NCBI GenBank assembly: GCA_902533655.1
Contig: CACAMX010000003.1
Coordinates: 1 to 49,828 of the forward strand
Reading direction: 5' to 3'
Source of the DNA: an uncultured Bacteroidota bacterium
GTDB taxonomy: Bacteria; Bacteroidota; Bacteroidia; Flavobacteriales; BACL11
Length of the DNA: 49,828 nt
Numbering within the stretch: position 1 is the stretch's first letter; every line of letters begins with the position of its first letter. Below the pieces are notes generated by a model that had not been told where the DNA came from, did not search any database, and worked only from the letters and a program-made list of their open reading frames with translations. A program made the translations under genes and the position numbers. Positions 35,074-44,347 of this stretch are shown here, piece by piece.

Positions 35074-35975
35074 TTGTAAATTTTTATTTGGTTTTCTATT
35101 AAAGACAGACTTTCTTTGAATGTTTTTGGACTATAATTAAATTTTTTCTTGGCTTTTAAAAGTTCCATTCCTGTAAATTTAGGTCTTTTTGCTTTTTGAG
35201 CAAGAATCCTTGAGCTAATTCTCTGGATATTTTGCACTGGAAAATTAAAATATCTAGCTATCTCAATAACTATTTCATAAATACTCATAACTTCAGGTCC
35301 AGATGTGTTATAAATACCATATGCTTTGCAGATTATCACATTTATGCATGCCTCAGATAAATCCTCTGCCAAAGTTGGAGCTCTAAACTCATCATCTATT
35401 ATTTTAATTTTTTTTTCATTTCTAAGTTGGTCAATTGCCCAAAGTACAATGTTTGTTTTTCTTAAATTTTTAGCAACTCCAAAAACAACACTTGTTCTCA
35501 ATATGGTCCAATTAAACTTTTTATCATAAAATATCTTCTCTGATTTTAACTTTGATAAACCATAAAAAGAAATAGGATTTGGTAAATCATTTTCATTGTA
35601 TAAATCGTTTTTATTTCCATCAAAAATAAAATCACTCGAAATATGAACTAAATGAATATTCTTTTTCAAGCAAATTTCAGAAAGATACTCTACAGCTTTA
35701 ACATTGACATTATCACAATGAACTTTATTTTGTTCACAATAATCAACATTAGTTACCGCTGCCGTATTGATGATAGCATCGGGAAGGTGCTTGCAAACAA
35801 ACTGATTAATTTTTTCTTGATTTGTGACATCTAAAGAGAAATACTTAAAATAATCACTATTTACAACACAATTTCCTAGAGAAGTTGCAATTAGTTCAAA
35901 TCTATTATCACTGCTGATTTTGTCAATTAACTTTTGACCAAGCAATCCATTTGAGCCAGTTAACATTATTTTCAT
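35070..35975 (-). CDS. RmlD-like NAD(P)-dependent sugar-nucleotide reductase (SDR)
   Basis: 301 residues. The N-terminal MLTGSNGLLGQKLID is the Rossmann GxxGxxG, NTAAVTNVDYCEQN is the conserved RmlD-type motif, HISSDFIFDG holds the catalytic Ser/Thr region and YGLSKLKSE the YxxxK. RmlD reduces dTDP-4-dehydrorhamnose to dTDP-rhamnose; homologues outside rml operons may reduce other sugar nucleotides. No rmlA, rmlB or rmlC lies nearby, so the substrate is open. It overlaps the mini PspC gene and the symporter gene by 4 nt each. Confidence 0.88.
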   Translation of the reverse strand: MKIMLTGSNGLLGQKLIDKISSDNRFELIATSLGNCVVNSDYFKYFSLDVTNQEKINQFVCKHLPDAIINTAAVTNVDYCEQNKVHCDNVNVKAVEYLSEICLKKNIHLVHISSDFIFDGNKNDLYNENDLPNPISFYGLSKLKSEKIFYDKKFNWTILRTSVVFGVAKNLRKTNIVLWAIDQLRNEKKIKIIDDEFRAPTLAEDLSEACINVIICKAYGIYNTSGPEVMSIYEIVIEIARYFNFPVQNIQRISSRILAQKAKRPKFTGMELLKAKKKFNYSPKTFKESLSLIENQIKIYK

Positions 35976-36124
35976 AATAAGTATTTCATTACCAAATAGA
36001 TTGAAAAATATATAAGAAAAACTGGTGTATTTCCAAAAATAAGTGATAATACAAATATAAGTCTGATAATTACAACATTAATTTTTGATTCATTTGAAAG
36101 CCAATTACATACGCCTAAAATCAT
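35972..36124 (-). CDS. Mini PspC-domain membrane protein (50 aa)
   Basis: This gene is absent from the ORF track. From the ATG at 36124 it encodes 50 residues: ILGVCNWLSNESKINVVIIRLIFVLSLIFGNTPVFLIYFSIYLVMKY. This follows the PspC pattern (GVC.GLA....ID...VRL.F.... then a membrane helix and IYL...P-type end). PspC proteins are membrane partners of phage-shock and envelope-stress responses, but minimal stand-alone forms are poorly understood. Both ends are ATGA overlaps, with the 72-residue coiled-coil gene upstream and the RmlD-like gene downstream, which strongly supports translation. Confidence 0.82.
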   Translation of the reverse strand: MILGVCNWLSNESKINVVIIRLIFVLSLIFGNTPVFLIYFSIYLVMKYLL

Positions 36125-36339
36125 CCACTATTTTTTTGTTTTATTAAAACGTCGATTTTCTCAATTATTTTTTCTTCCAAACCCATTATTTTTTTTTCAA
36201 CATCTAAAATTTGATTTTCTAATACAATAATTTGATCTTGCTTTTTTTTAGATTTTCTAATATCAATAATAAGCCAAGCAAATGCAATTAGCTCAATTAC
36301 GATTAAAAATATAGTTAAAAAAATTTGCAAATCAAACAT
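36121..36339 (-). CDS. Small membrane-anchored coiled-coil protein (72 aa), family not recognised
   Basis: 72 residues. Residues about 5-27 (QIFLTIFLIVIELIAFAWLIIDI) form one membrane helix; the rest (KSKKKQDQIIVLENQILDVEKKIMGLEEKIIEKIDVLIKQK) is charged with heptad-like Leu/Ile/Val spacing and should be a coiled coil. I do not recognise the family. It is first in a minus-strand chain with mini PspC, RmlD-like, symporter, apt and acyl-CoA dehydrogenase. A membrane anchor plus coiled coil next to PspC recalls the helper plan of envelope-stress (Psp-type) modules, but this is only an architectural resemblance. Confidence 0.72.
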   Translation of the reverse strand: MFDLQIFLTIFLIVIELIAFAWLIIDIRKSKKKQDQIIVLENQILDVEKKIMGLEEKIIEKIDVLIKQKNSG

Positions 36340-36366
36340 AGAATACTAAAATAAGGATATTTAATT

Positions 36367-36374
36367 TATTTTTG
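36367..36374 (+). promoter_or_regulatory. Predicted -7 box (TATTTTTG) of the YdcF-family gene
   Basis: TATTTTTG matches TAnnTTTG and ends only 4 nt before the ATG at 36379, so the mRNA would be leaderless or nearly so unless translation starts at a later ATG (36403). The 39-nt intergenic space must also serve the divergent operon. Confidence 0.35.
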
Positions 36375-36378
36375 ATAG

Positions 36379-37122
36379 ATGTTTTTTGTTGTTTCTAAAT
36401 TAATGAACTTTATAATAAGTCCTATGACATGGGTTTTTTTTATTCTGTTGATGGCCCTATTTAGCTCTAAACATCAAAAAAAATTAGTTTTTGTTTCATT
36501 ATCAATGCTATTCTTTTTTTCTAATGCATTTATATTTAATGAGATTTCAAGACTCTGGGGATTAAAAAAATCAATGAATACAGAAGTCCAATATGATGTT
36601 GGAATAGTTTTAGGTGGAGTGGCTGATTTTGATAAACAAAGTAACTTATTAAATTTCAACAATTATTCCGACAGGCTTTTTTTTGCAAAAAAATTATTTT
36701 TTAACGAAAAAATAAATAAAATACTTTTTTCAGGAGGAAATGGTGAGTTATTTTCAAATGACTATGTTGAAGCTATTGAAATGAAAAAATTTTTAATAAA
36801 AAATGGGATTAATGAGAATGATATTTTGATAGAAACTAGAAGTAGAAACACTCATGAAAATATTAAAAACTCAATAGAAATTTGTGAAGAAAAGAAATAT
36901 GAAAGAATTTTATTAATCACATCATCAATGCATATGAGAAGAGCTTTGTTATGTTGTGAAAAGAACAATTTTAATGTTGACTATTTTTGTACTGACAGAA
37001 CCAAATCTTATCGAGTTTGGAAGGTAAAGCACATTTTGGTTCCTCAAAACCAATTTATAAAAAAATGGGAAGAGCTAATTCATGAAATGGTAGGCTTTAT
37101 TGCCTACAAGATTTTGCTTTAA
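36379..37122 (+). CDS. YdcF/ElyC/SanA-family membrane protein (DUF218)
   Basis: 247 residues. Two N-terminal membrane helices (FVVSKLMNFIISPMTWVFFILLMALF and LVFVSLSMLFFFSNAFIF) precede the DUF218 domain: DVGIVLGGVADF, RLFFAKKLFFNEKINKILFSGGNG, EAIEMKKFLIKNGINENDILIETRSRNTHENIKNS and RILLITSSMHMRRALLC. The family is linked with envelope biogenesis in E. coli; the reaction is unknown. The gene is divergent from the small coiled-coil gene and shares a 4-nt TTAA double stop with pyrF. Confidence 0.88.
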   Translation: MFFVVSKLMNFIISPMTWVFFILLMALFSSKHQKKLVFVSLSMLFFFSNAFIFNEISRLWGLKKSMNTEVQYDVGIVLGGVADFDKQSNLLNFNNYSDRLFFAKKLFFNEKINKILFSGGNGELFSNDYVEAIEMKKFLIKNGINENDILIETRSRNTHENIKNSIEICEEKKYERILLITSSMHMRRALLCCEKNNFNVDYFCTDRTKSYRVWKVKHILVPQNQFIKKWEELIHEMVGFIAYKILL

Positions 37123-37940
37123 ATTATGCTATTACTTTTTAAGATTTTTTGCATATCATTTTGGAGTGCTTTGGCACTTTCTCTTGCACATTTAGCAAAA
37201 TCCTTGTCTGCACCTGAGTAAATTATTGATCTAGATGAGTTAATTAAAATACCGCAATCTTTATTTATGAGTTTATTTGAGACAGTTTCTAAATTTCCGC
37301 CTTGTGCTCCAACGCCGGGAACAAGTAAAAAATTATCAGGAGCTATTTTTCTAATATTATCATAATTTTCTTCATTAGTAGCTCCAACAACAAACATTAT
37401 ATTATCATTATTTTTCAACTTTAATGATTCTTTTATTACTCTCTCGTATAAAGGAGAACCTTTTTTATCAACTACAGTTTGGAAATCGGATGATCCAGCA
37501 TTTGACGTGAGAGCTAAAATTATACACCACTTATTTTCATAACTATTGTAATGAGTTAAAGTTTCTATACCCATGTATGGAGATAATGTTAGAGCATCAA
37601 AATTTAAATTTTCAAAAAATGCATTAGCATATTTTTTTGATGTATTACCAATATCACCTCTTTTTGCATCAGCAATTTTTAAAATATTTTTTGGAATATA
37701 TTCTAACGTTTTTTGCATTGAACACCAACCTTTGTAGCCAACAGATTCATAAAAAGCGGTATTAATTTTAAAAGCTACACAAAAATCTTTGGTAGAATCA
37801 ATAACTTGCTTATTGAATTCGAATATAGGGTCTTCATAATGTAATAGATGCTTAGGAATTCTTTCAAGATCAGTGTCTAGTCCAATACATAAATAGGAGT
37901 TTTTAATTTTTATTTGTTTTATGATATCTTTTTTATTCAT
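37119..37940 (-). CDS. pyrF: Orotidine 5'-phosphate decarboxylase
   Basis: 273 residues from the ATG at 37940; the track's longer form uses a TTG inside prfA. Motifs are [63 protein letters not shown] with the catalytic Lys-Asp network, and [15 protein letters not shown]. It is the longer (type 2) form of the enzyme, making UMP from OMP in pyrimidine synthesis. The start overlaps the prfA stop by 8 nt (ATGAATAA). Confidence 0.95.
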   Translation of the reverse strand: MNKKDIIKQIKIKNSYLCIGLDTDLERIPKHLLHYEDPIFEFNKQVIDSTKDFCVAFKINTAFYESVGYKGWCSMQKTLEYIPKNILKIADAKRGDIGNTSKKYANAFFENLNFDALTLSPYMGIETLTHYNSYENKWCIILALTSNAGSSDFQTVVDKKGSPLYERVIKESLKLKNNDNIMFVVGATNEENYDNIRKIAPDNFLLVPGVGAQGGNLETVSNKLINKDCGILINSSRSIIYSGADKDFAKCARESAKALQNDMQKILKSNSII

Positions 37941-39012
37941 CAGTTGATTTTCCAAGTTTTAACTTTTGAGTATTCTCAGCTATAATTAACTCGTCAACAA
38001 ATTCTTGAAGATCTCCTGAAACTACAGATTGAAGATTATATTTTGTAAGTCCAATTCTATGATCAGTCACTCGTCCTTGTGGGTAATTATATGTTCTAAT
38101 TTTCTCCGATCTATCACCAGAAGAAACCATTGTCTTTCTTTGGCTTGATTCCTCCTCCAATTTTTTTTGTAGTTCCATCTCATAGATGCGAGATCTTAAA
38201 ACCTTTAGTGCCTTTTCATAATTCTTGATCTGAGACTTTTGGTCTTGACATTGAGCAATTACGCCAGTAGGAACATGTGTTAACCTAACAGCTGAATATG
38301 TTGTATTTACGGACTGTCCACCAGGACCTGAAGAACAATATGTGTCTTTTCTAATGTCAGAGGGTTTTAATTCAATATCAAACTCCTCAGCCTCAGGCAA
38401 AACAATTACAGATGCTGCTGATGTATGAACTCTGCCCTGTGTTTCAGTTTCCGGAACTCTTTGAACTCGATGAACTCCAGATTCAAACTTTAGTTGCCCA
38501 TATACGTCATTTCCTTGTACATTAAAAATTACCTCTTTGAAACCACCAGATGTTCCCTCAGCAACATCAACCAACTCAATTTTCCATTTTTTCATTGCGC
38601 AGTATGATGCGTACATTTTATATAAATCACCTGCAAATATACTAGCCTCATCTCCACCAGTGCCAGCTCGAATTTCTACAACTGCATTTTTCGAATCCTC
38701 AGGATCTTTTGGGATTAACAAAATTTTAATCTTTTCTTCCTGTAAATCTTTTTCTATATTCCACTCACTCAGTTCCATTTTAGCCAAATCTATCAGGTCA
38801 TTATCATTTGAGCTTGAGATTATCTTCTTTGCATCGCATATGTTGCTCAAAAGATTTTTATAGCTATGATATGCTTCTGAAATGGGCTTTAAATCTTTGT
38901 ATTCTTTGTTGTTTCTAACATAAAGCTTCATATCTAACATTGCATCAGGAGATAAAAGTGTCTTTTCTACTTCCAAAAACCTAATTTGTATTTCTTTAAG
39001 CTTCTCTAACAT
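37933..39012 (-). CDS. prfA: Peptide chain release factor 1
   Basis: 359 residues. GGQ (residues 231-233) in [24 protein letters not shown] is the peptidyl-tRNA hydrolysis motif, and PET at 187-189 (RVPETETQG) is the PxT stop-codon recognition motif of RF1, which reads UAA and [22 protein letters not shown] is also typical. Its ATG overlaps the purM stop by one base (TGATG). Confidence 0.97.
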   Translation of the reverse strand: MLEKLKEIQIRFLEVEKTLLSPDAMLDMKLYVRNNKEYKDLKPISEAYHSYKNLLSNICDAKKIISSSNDNDLIDLAKMELSEWNIEKDLQEEKIKILLIPKDPEDSKNAVVEIRAGTGGDEASIFAGDLYKMYASYCAMKKWKIELVDVAEGTSGGFKEVIFNVQGNDVYGQLKFESGVHRVQRVPETETQGRVHTSAASVIVLPEAEEFDIELKPSDIRKDTYCSSGPGGQSVNTTYSAVRLTHVPTGVIAQCQDQKSQIKNYEKALKVLRSRIYEMELQKKLEEESSQRKTMVSSGDRSEKIRTYNYPQGRVTDHRIGLTKYNLQSVVSGDLQEFVDELIIAENTQKLKLGKSTDE

Positions 39013-40166
39013 CAGTAAATGTAACTACCAAATTTTGTAGAAATTGTAAGTTTTTTTGAACTTGATTTTTCAACTCTTCCAATAACCTTAGCTTCAACAT
39101 CAAAAGATTTAGAAATTTTAATTATTGAATCTGCATATTTTTCATCAACATAAATCTCCATTCGATGTCCCATATTAAATACTTTAAACATCTCTCTCCA
39201 TTCAGTTCCTGATTCTTGCTTTATTATATTAAAAACGGGCGGGATTTCAAACATTTTATCTTTTATTACATGAAGATTTTCTACAAAATGTAAAACTTTT
39301 GTTTGTCCTCCACCAGTACAATGAATAATTCCATCAATTTTATCTATATGATTTTTAAAAATTTCTTTTAAGATTGGCGCATAGGTTCTGGTTGGAGATA
39401 AAATAAGCTTTCCAAAATCATAATCTTGAAATTTTTCAGTTAATTTTTTGGATCCTGTGTAAGTAAAATCACTATCAATTGAACTATCGTAAGTTTCTGG
39501 ATACTTTTCTGCAATTGATTTGTCAAAAACATCATGCCTTGCAGATGTTAATCCGTTGCTTCCTATCCCAGAGTTATATTCTTTTTCGTAGTTGCATTTT
39601 CCAAAAGATGATAAACCGATTATTACATTACCATCTTTTATATTTGCATTGTTAATAACTTGATTTCTTTTCATTCGTGCAACTACAGTTGTATCTACAA
39701 TTATTGTTTTAACTAGATCTCCAACATCAGCTGTCTCTCCACCTGTATGTATGATATTTATACCGAAATTTTTATACTCGTCAATTAAACTATTAGTTCC
39801 ATCGATTAAAGCTTTGATAACATTTCCACTTATTTTTAATTTATTTCTTCCAATTGTTGATGAAAGCAAAATATTGTCATGTACACCTACACACATTATA
39901 TCATCAATATTCATTACAAGACTATCTTGAGCAATTCCTTTCCATACACTTAAATCACCAGTTTCTTTCCAATATGCATAGGCCAGAGAAGACTTTGTAC
40001 CAGCACCATCTGCATGCATCACTATGCAATAATCTTTACTTTTACTCAATAAGTCTGGAACTATTTTACAAAAGGCTTTAGGGAAAAGTCCTTTTTCACT
40101 ATTCTGTATGGCTTTATGAACATCCTCTTTTTGTGATGAAACTCCTCTTTGTTCATATTTATCCAT
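39012..40166 (-). CDS. purM: Phosphoribosylformylglycinamidine cyclo-ligase
   Basis: 384 residues. Features are [74 protein letters not shown], and later [14 protein letters not shown] and [11 protein letters not shown]. It closes the imidazole ring to form AIR in purine synthesis. The arrangement and length match the Bacteroidetes form, which differs from E. coli PurM. It heads a purM-prfA-pyrF chain. Confidence 0.93.
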   Translation of the reverse strand: MDKYEQRGVSSQKEDVHKAIQNSEKGLFPKAFCKIVPDLLSKSKDYCIVMHADGAGTKSSLAYAYWKETGDLSVWKGIAQDSLVMNIDDIMCVGVHDNILLSSTIGRNKLKISGNVIKALIDGTNSLIDEYKNFGINIIHTGGETADVGDLVKTIIVDTTVVARMKRNQVINNANIKDGNVIIGLSSFGKCNYEKEYNSGIGSNGLTSARHDVFDKSIAEKYPETYDSSIDSDFTYTGSKKLTEKFQDYDFGKLILSPTRTYAPILKEIFKNHIDKIDGIIHCTGGGQTKVLHFVENLHVIKDKMFEIPPVFNIIKQESGTEWREMFKVFNMGHRMEIYVDEKYADSIIKISKSFDVEAKVIGRVEKSSSKKLTISTKFGSYIY

Positions 40167-40200
40167 AATTAATGATGAAATTTAAGATATAAGAAAAAAA

Positions 40201-42180
40201 TTACTCAGAGGTATCTTCAATTAAAACTTTGAATGTTGTCCTTCTATTGTATTGATTCGCTTTGTCTCTATTTTTTCTAAACCTCATTTTCTTAATGTAT
40301 GCCTCAGTTAATACATCTCCTAGATTCAAACTCCCATCTTTTTGCTCCATAACATATGGCTCACTTTCACCCATTCCAAGTGCAGTAATTCTATTTTTAC
40401 TAATACCTTTTTCTGTCAAATATCTTACACATTCATCCGCTCTTTTCTGCGATAATCTTTTATTCTGCATATTACTTCCAACAAAATCTGTATGTGATTT
40501 TAATTCTATGTTGACGTCTGGATTGTCATTAAGTGTTGTAACGAGCTTGTCTAAGTCCTGTTTAGATTTTTCTCTTAAATCAAACTTCGCAAAGTCATAT
40601 TCAATTCTCGGTAAAATGATTTCCTTTTTTACAGGGTCTAGTTGAAAATCAACAAGTATTGTCTTGTCATTTTCAATGGCATGCGTAGTTTCAGTTTTTA
40701 TATTTTTTAAAAACTTATTTTTGAATGCAATTATTTCATAAGATGTTAATGGTTTTAGCCTAACTTTATATGCTCCAGAATTATCTGTTTTAATATCCTT
40801 TTGACTTCCATCACTGCCAACAAACTTAATGTTTGCTTCTGTTAAAATAGCTCCTGTTTTTGAATCAGTAACAACTCCTTGAGCAAAAATAACGAGTGGG
40901 GGCAACTCAAAAGTATATACATCATCATTTCCTTTGCCGCCCTTTCTATTTGATGTAAAATATCCTCTCTCTCCGTCAGATTCGATAATCATTCCAAAAT
41001 CGTCGGATGATGAGTTGACTGGAAACTTTAAGTTAATAACTGAGGAATATGCTTCATTTTCGTCAGGAGTTGTTTTAAAAATGTCATGTCCTCCCATACC
41101 AATATGACCATTAGAACTAAAATAAAGCGAGCCATCAAGATGAAGGAATGGAAACATTTCATCAGCAGATGTATTTATTGCGGGGCCTAAATTAATTGGC
41201 TTACTCCATTTATTTCTCTTTTCTTTTTTTACAATCCACAAGTCTTTACCTCCATAACCTCCTTTCATATCAGAAGAAAATATTAAGGTTTTTTCATCAT
41301 TGCTTACTGATGGGTGTCCGATTGAAGTATTACTATCAAGTTTAATTTGAAGAGGCTGTGGATCACTCCAAATTTGACCATTTCTTTTGCTAATATGAAT
41401 CCTACATCCAAGAGACTTTTTCTTTTCAACTTTACACTTTGTTAAATACATAGTTGTTCCTCTACTGTTTAGTGCGACTGACCCCTCGTTTCCATCTCCA
41501 CTAATGGGTTCTCCAACTATTTGAGGTGCACTCCATTTATTTTTTTTGTCTAGTTTGGTTAGGTATATATCAGTAAAGGATTCTCCAGTTCTATCATCAA
41601 TTTTGTCAGAAAAACCTCCTTTTCTTGATGATGTAAAATAAATCTCAGAATAATCCCCATTACCAAATGAAGGAGAAAAATCACTATATCTTGAATTTAT
41701 TATGGGCATTAACTCAACTTTGTATCTAGTAGGGTTTGAGAGCCATTCAATTGAATAATTACAAGATTTTACTCCTATCTGACCTCTTATGTCTGTAGGA
41801 TTAAGTTGAACGTACTTTTTGTACTGTTCCAATGCTTCATCGTATTTTTGATTCATTCTTAAAACATCACCATACCTTAGAACTGCAATAACATCGGGAT
41901 ATTTAGCTTTAATCGCTCTTTTGTAATAATTTTCTGCTCTTTTTATGTTGCCTGACAATCTGTAACATTCTGCTTGTTTAAAAATAATTTCAGATTTTAA
42001 ACTTCTACTTTTTGTTTTTTCATAAGCTTTTTTGTAAAGTTCAGCAGCTTTGTAATATTCTTCAAGCGCAAAAGCTTGATCAGCCTTAGCAACTCTTTTG
42101 TTGTTTTTTTGAGAAAAAGAATTATTTGCTAGAAATAATAAAAAAAATAATGTAAAGTAGAGCTTAGAATTTGGTATCAT
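40201..42180 (-). CDS. PorE-like TPR / PD40 beta-propeller / OmpA-C protein
   Basis: 659 residues with signal peptide MIPNSKLYFTLFFLLFLANNSFSQ. Domains in order: TPR repeats at about 25-140 (AFALEEYYKAAELYKKAYE, AENYYKRAIKAKYPDVIAVLRYGDVLRMNQKYDEALEQYKKYV), PD40/WD40-like propeller at about 160-430 (repeated FSSDMKGGYGGKDLW, YFTSNRKGGKGNDDVY), a carboxypeptidase regulatory-like domain (GVVTDSKTGAILTEANIKF) and a C-terminal OmpA peptidoglycan-binding domain (IELKSHTDFVGSNMQNKRLSQKRADECVRYL). This exact layout is that of PorE of the T9SS, but paralogues with it are common in Bacteroidetes, so the T9SS role is an inference. Confidence 0.82.
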   Translation of the reverse strand: MIPNSKLYFTLFFLLFLANNSFSQKNNKRVAKADQAFALEEYYKAAELYKKAYEKTKSRSLKSEIIFKQAECYRLSGNIKRAENYYKRAIKAKYPDVIAVLRYGDVLRMNQKYDEALEQYKKYVQLNPTDIRGQIGVKSCNYSIEWLSNPTRYKVELMPIINSRYSDFSPSFGNGDYSEIYFTSSRKGGFSDKIDDRTGESFTDIYLTKLDKKNKWSAPQIVGEPISGDGNEGSVALNSRGTTMYLTKCKVEKKKSLGCRIHISKRNGQIWSDPQPLQIKLDSNTSIGHPSVSNDEKTLIFSSDMKGGYGGKDLWIVKKEKRNKWSKPINLGPAINTSADEMFPFLHLDGSLYFSSNGHIGMGGHDIFKTTPDENEAYSSVINLKFPVNSSSDDFGMIIESDGERGYFTSNRKGGKGNDDVYTFELPPLVIFAQGVVTDSKTGAILTEANIKFVGSDGSQKDIKTDNSGAYKVRLKPLTSYEIIAFKNKFLKNIKTETTHAIENDKTILVDFQLDPVKKEIILPRIEYDFAKFDLREKSKQDLDKLVTTLNDNPDVNIELKSHTDFVGSNMQNKRLSQKRADECVRYLTEKGISKNRITALGMGESEPYVMEQKDGSLNLGDVLTEAYIKKMRFRKNRDKANQYNRRTTFKVLIEDTSE

Positions 42181-42208
42181 TGTTTATTAATTTTCGCTAA
42201 AATAAACA
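42181..42208. repeat. Inverted repeat next to the PorE-like gene start
   Basis: TGTTTATT and AATAAACA are a perfect 8-bp inverted repeat with a 12-nt spacer, touching the start codon at 42180 on the minus strand. In the mRNA it could form a weak hairpin over the ribosome-binding region; as DNA it could be a protein site. The rest of the 221-nt gap to glnA is AT-rich with only the 42370 dyad standing out. Confidence 0.3.
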
Positions 42209-42369
42209 ATAAATTTAAATACTGTCTAAGAATATAAATTCAATAAAAACAGCTAAATGTTAATAAAGTATTGAAAAGTTTCATAAGAATTAGTTAGTTG
42301 ATTTTGTTTAGTAATTGATAATTTTCTTAATTGAAAAAATAATTATTAACGACCTCTAAACTATAACAT

Positions 42370-42386
42370 AGTGTACAACTTACACT
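42370..42386. promoter_or_regulatory. Short dyad AGTGTA-N5-TACACT before glnA
   Basis: AGTGTA CAACT TACACT is a 17-bp dyad with 6-bp arms, ending 15 nt before the glutamine synthetase ATG. Its place fits an operator of a dimeric regulator. It is short and the region is AT-rich, so chance is possible. No exact TAnnTTTG box was found for glnA. Confidence 0.3.
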
Positions 42387-42401
42387 TTTAAATCACTGAA
42401 A

Positions 42402-43415
42402 ATGAACAAATCTAAACTTGAATACATATGGCTTGATGGATACAAGCCAACACAAAATATGAGAAGTAAAACAAAATTAATTGAGAACTTCTCAGGTAAA
42501 TTAGAAGACTGCCCCACATGGTCTTTTGATGGAAGTTCAACCAAACAGGCTGAGGGAAATTCTTCAGATTGTCTTTTAAAACCAGTAGCAATTTTTCCGG
42601 ACCCAGCAAGAAACGATGGATACTTGGTAATGACAGAGGTACTAAATGCTGATGGGACACCTCATGAATCCAATGCAAGAGCATTGGTAGATGACGATGA
42701 TAATGATTTTTGGTTTGGATTTGAGCAAGAATATTTCATAATGGATGTTGAAACTCAACTACCTTTAGGTTTTCCATTAGGTGGGTATCCAGGTCCTCAA
42801 GGTCTTTATTATTGTTCTGTCGGAGGTAAAAACACTCATGGAAGACATATAGTGGAGGAACATGCTGATTTATGTCTAGAAGCTGGAATAAATTTTGAAG
42901 GTATTAATCAAGAAGTCGCATGCGGACAATGGGAGTTTCAATTATTTGCCAAGGGAGCCAAAAAAGCGGGTGATGAAATGTGGATTGCAAGATATCTTCT
43001 TGATCGATTAACTGAATCTTATGGCTATTATATTGAATACCATCCAAAACCAATTAAAGGTGATTGGAACGGTTCAGGTATGCATGCAAACTTTTCAAAC
43101 TCGTTGTTAAGAGAATGTGGCTCACAAGAGACTTATGAAAAAATTTGTGAAGCATTTAGGCCTGCAGCCAGTGAACATATAGCTGTTTATGGTGAGTTTA
43201 ATGAACAAAGATTAACTGGACTACACGAAACTGCATCAATTCATGATTTTAGCTATGGAATTTCAGATAGAGGAGCTTCTATCAGAATACCAATAATCAC
43301 TGTTGAAAAAGGTTGGAAGGGCTGGCTTGAAGACAGGAGACCTGCTTCAAATGGAGATCCATACAAGATTGCTGGAAGAATTATAAAAACAGTTAAGTCA
43401 GCTAATGTAAGTTAG
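42402..43415 (+). CDS. Glutamine synthetase, type II (beta-grasp plus catalytic domain)
   Basis: 337 residues, the short eukaryote-like GSII length, against about 450-730 for GSI and GSIII. The N-terminal beta-grasp has EYIWLDGYKPTQNMRSKTK and CPTWSFDGSSTKQAEGNSSDCLLKPVAIFPDPAR. Catalytic motifs are WFGFEQEYFIMD, GINQEVACGQWEFQL, GDWNGSGMHANFS and FSYGISDRGASIRIP. It makes glutamine from glutamate and ammonia. No adenylylation-site region of GSI type is present. It shares a 4-nt TTAG double stop with the exchanger gene. Confidence 0.94.
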   Translation: MNKSKLEYIWLDGYKPTQNMRSKTKLIENFSGKLEDCPTWSFDGSSTKQAEGNSSDCLLKPVAIFPDPARNDGYLVMTEVLNADGTPHESNARALVDDDDNDFWFGFEQEYFIMDVETQLPLGFPLGGYPGPQGLYYCSVGGKNTHGRHIVEEHADLCLEAGINFEGINQEVACGQWEFQLFAKGAKKAGDEMWIARYLLDRLTESYGYYIEYHPKPIKGDWNGSGMHANFSNSLLRECGSQETYEKICEAFRPAASEHIAVYGEFNEQRLTGLHETASIHDFSYGISDRGASIRIPIITVEKGWKGWLEDRRPASNGDPYKIAGRIIKTVKSANVS

Positions 43416-44347
43416 GTTATTGCAATAATTAGAAAAAATATATAGAAACATAGCAACATGACACCAGATAGCTTATTGTTTTTATTTAAATATGAGTTGT
43501 ATACTACTAAAGAAAGTAGAAATGTACTTAGAATTAAAAAAACAACATCATATGTCAGTACTTTTATGTCAATAAGCTCGATTGTATCATAGATTGAAGT
43601 AATACCCAAAACAATCAATATGTTGAAGATGTTTGAACCAATCAAGTTCCCAACAGCTAAACTTTTTTCTTTTTTATAAATTGCAACAAAAGAAGTTGAT
43701 AGTTCAGGAAGACTAGTTCCCAAAGCAACTAAAGTAAATGCAATAATTCTATCACTAATACCAAAATCAATTGCAATAGCACTTACGCCAGAAATAAGCC
43801 AATCAGCCCCAGCCTTTAACATTATAGCTGATACTAACAAAATTAAGAACTGTTGTGCAATGTTAGATTTAAACTCACTTTGTTCTATATTATCTTTTCC
43901 TGTATACGACTTTTTAATTAAAATGAACAGATAGAATGAAATTAAAAAGAAAAAAATAAGTCCCATCCAACTGGTAATGCTTTTGAAAATAAATAAAAAG
44001 TAAGAAAACAAAAGCGTTGAAAAAATCAGAAAAGGTACATCAATTTTTTTTGTCAAATTACTAAAACTGACGTTTACAAAAATCAATGTAATTGCTAAAA
44101 CAAGACAAATATTAGCAATGTTTGAGCCTATTACGTTTCCAAAAATTATGTCATATTTTTGATTATTAATTGCTTCAAGACTAATAAAAAGCTCGGGTGC
44201 TGAAGTAGCTAAAGACACAATAGTTAGACCAATTATGAAGGTAGGAACTTTAAACTTTTTTGAAATTTTAGTGGAGCTTTTAACTAGAAAATCTCCTCCA
44301 ATTATGAGAAAAGAAAGGCCAATAACAAACAAAAAGTAAGAATTCAT
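43412..44347 (-). CDS. Calcium/sodium exchanger, CaCA family (YrbG-like)
   Basis: 311 residues, about ten membrane helices in two inverted halves. The two alpha-repeats are FIIGLTIVSLATSAPELFISLEAIN...GNVIGSNIANICLVL and IAFTLVALGTSLPELSTSFVAIYKKEKSLAVGNLIGSNIFNILIVLG, each with the ion-binding Glu in TSxPEL. It exchanges Na+ for Ca2+ across the inner membrane, direction set by gradients. Its start overlaps tatA's stop by 4 nt, and it ends inside the glnA stop. Confidence 0.94.
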   Translation of the reverse strand: MNSYFLFVIGLSFLIIGGDFLVKSSTKISKKFKVPTFIIGLTIVSLATSAPELFISLEAINNQKYDIIFGNVIGSNIANICLVLAITLIFVNVSFSNLTKKIDVPFLIFSTLLFSYFLFIFKSITSWMGLIFFFLISFYLFILIKKSYTGKDNIEQSEFKSNIAQQFLILLVSAIMLKAGADWLISGVSAIAIDFGISDRIIAFTLVALGTSLPELSTSFVAIYKKEKSLAVGNLIGSNIFNILIVLGITSIYDTIELIDIKVLTYDVVFLILSTFLLSLVVYNSYLNKNNKLSGVMLLCFYIFFLIIAIT

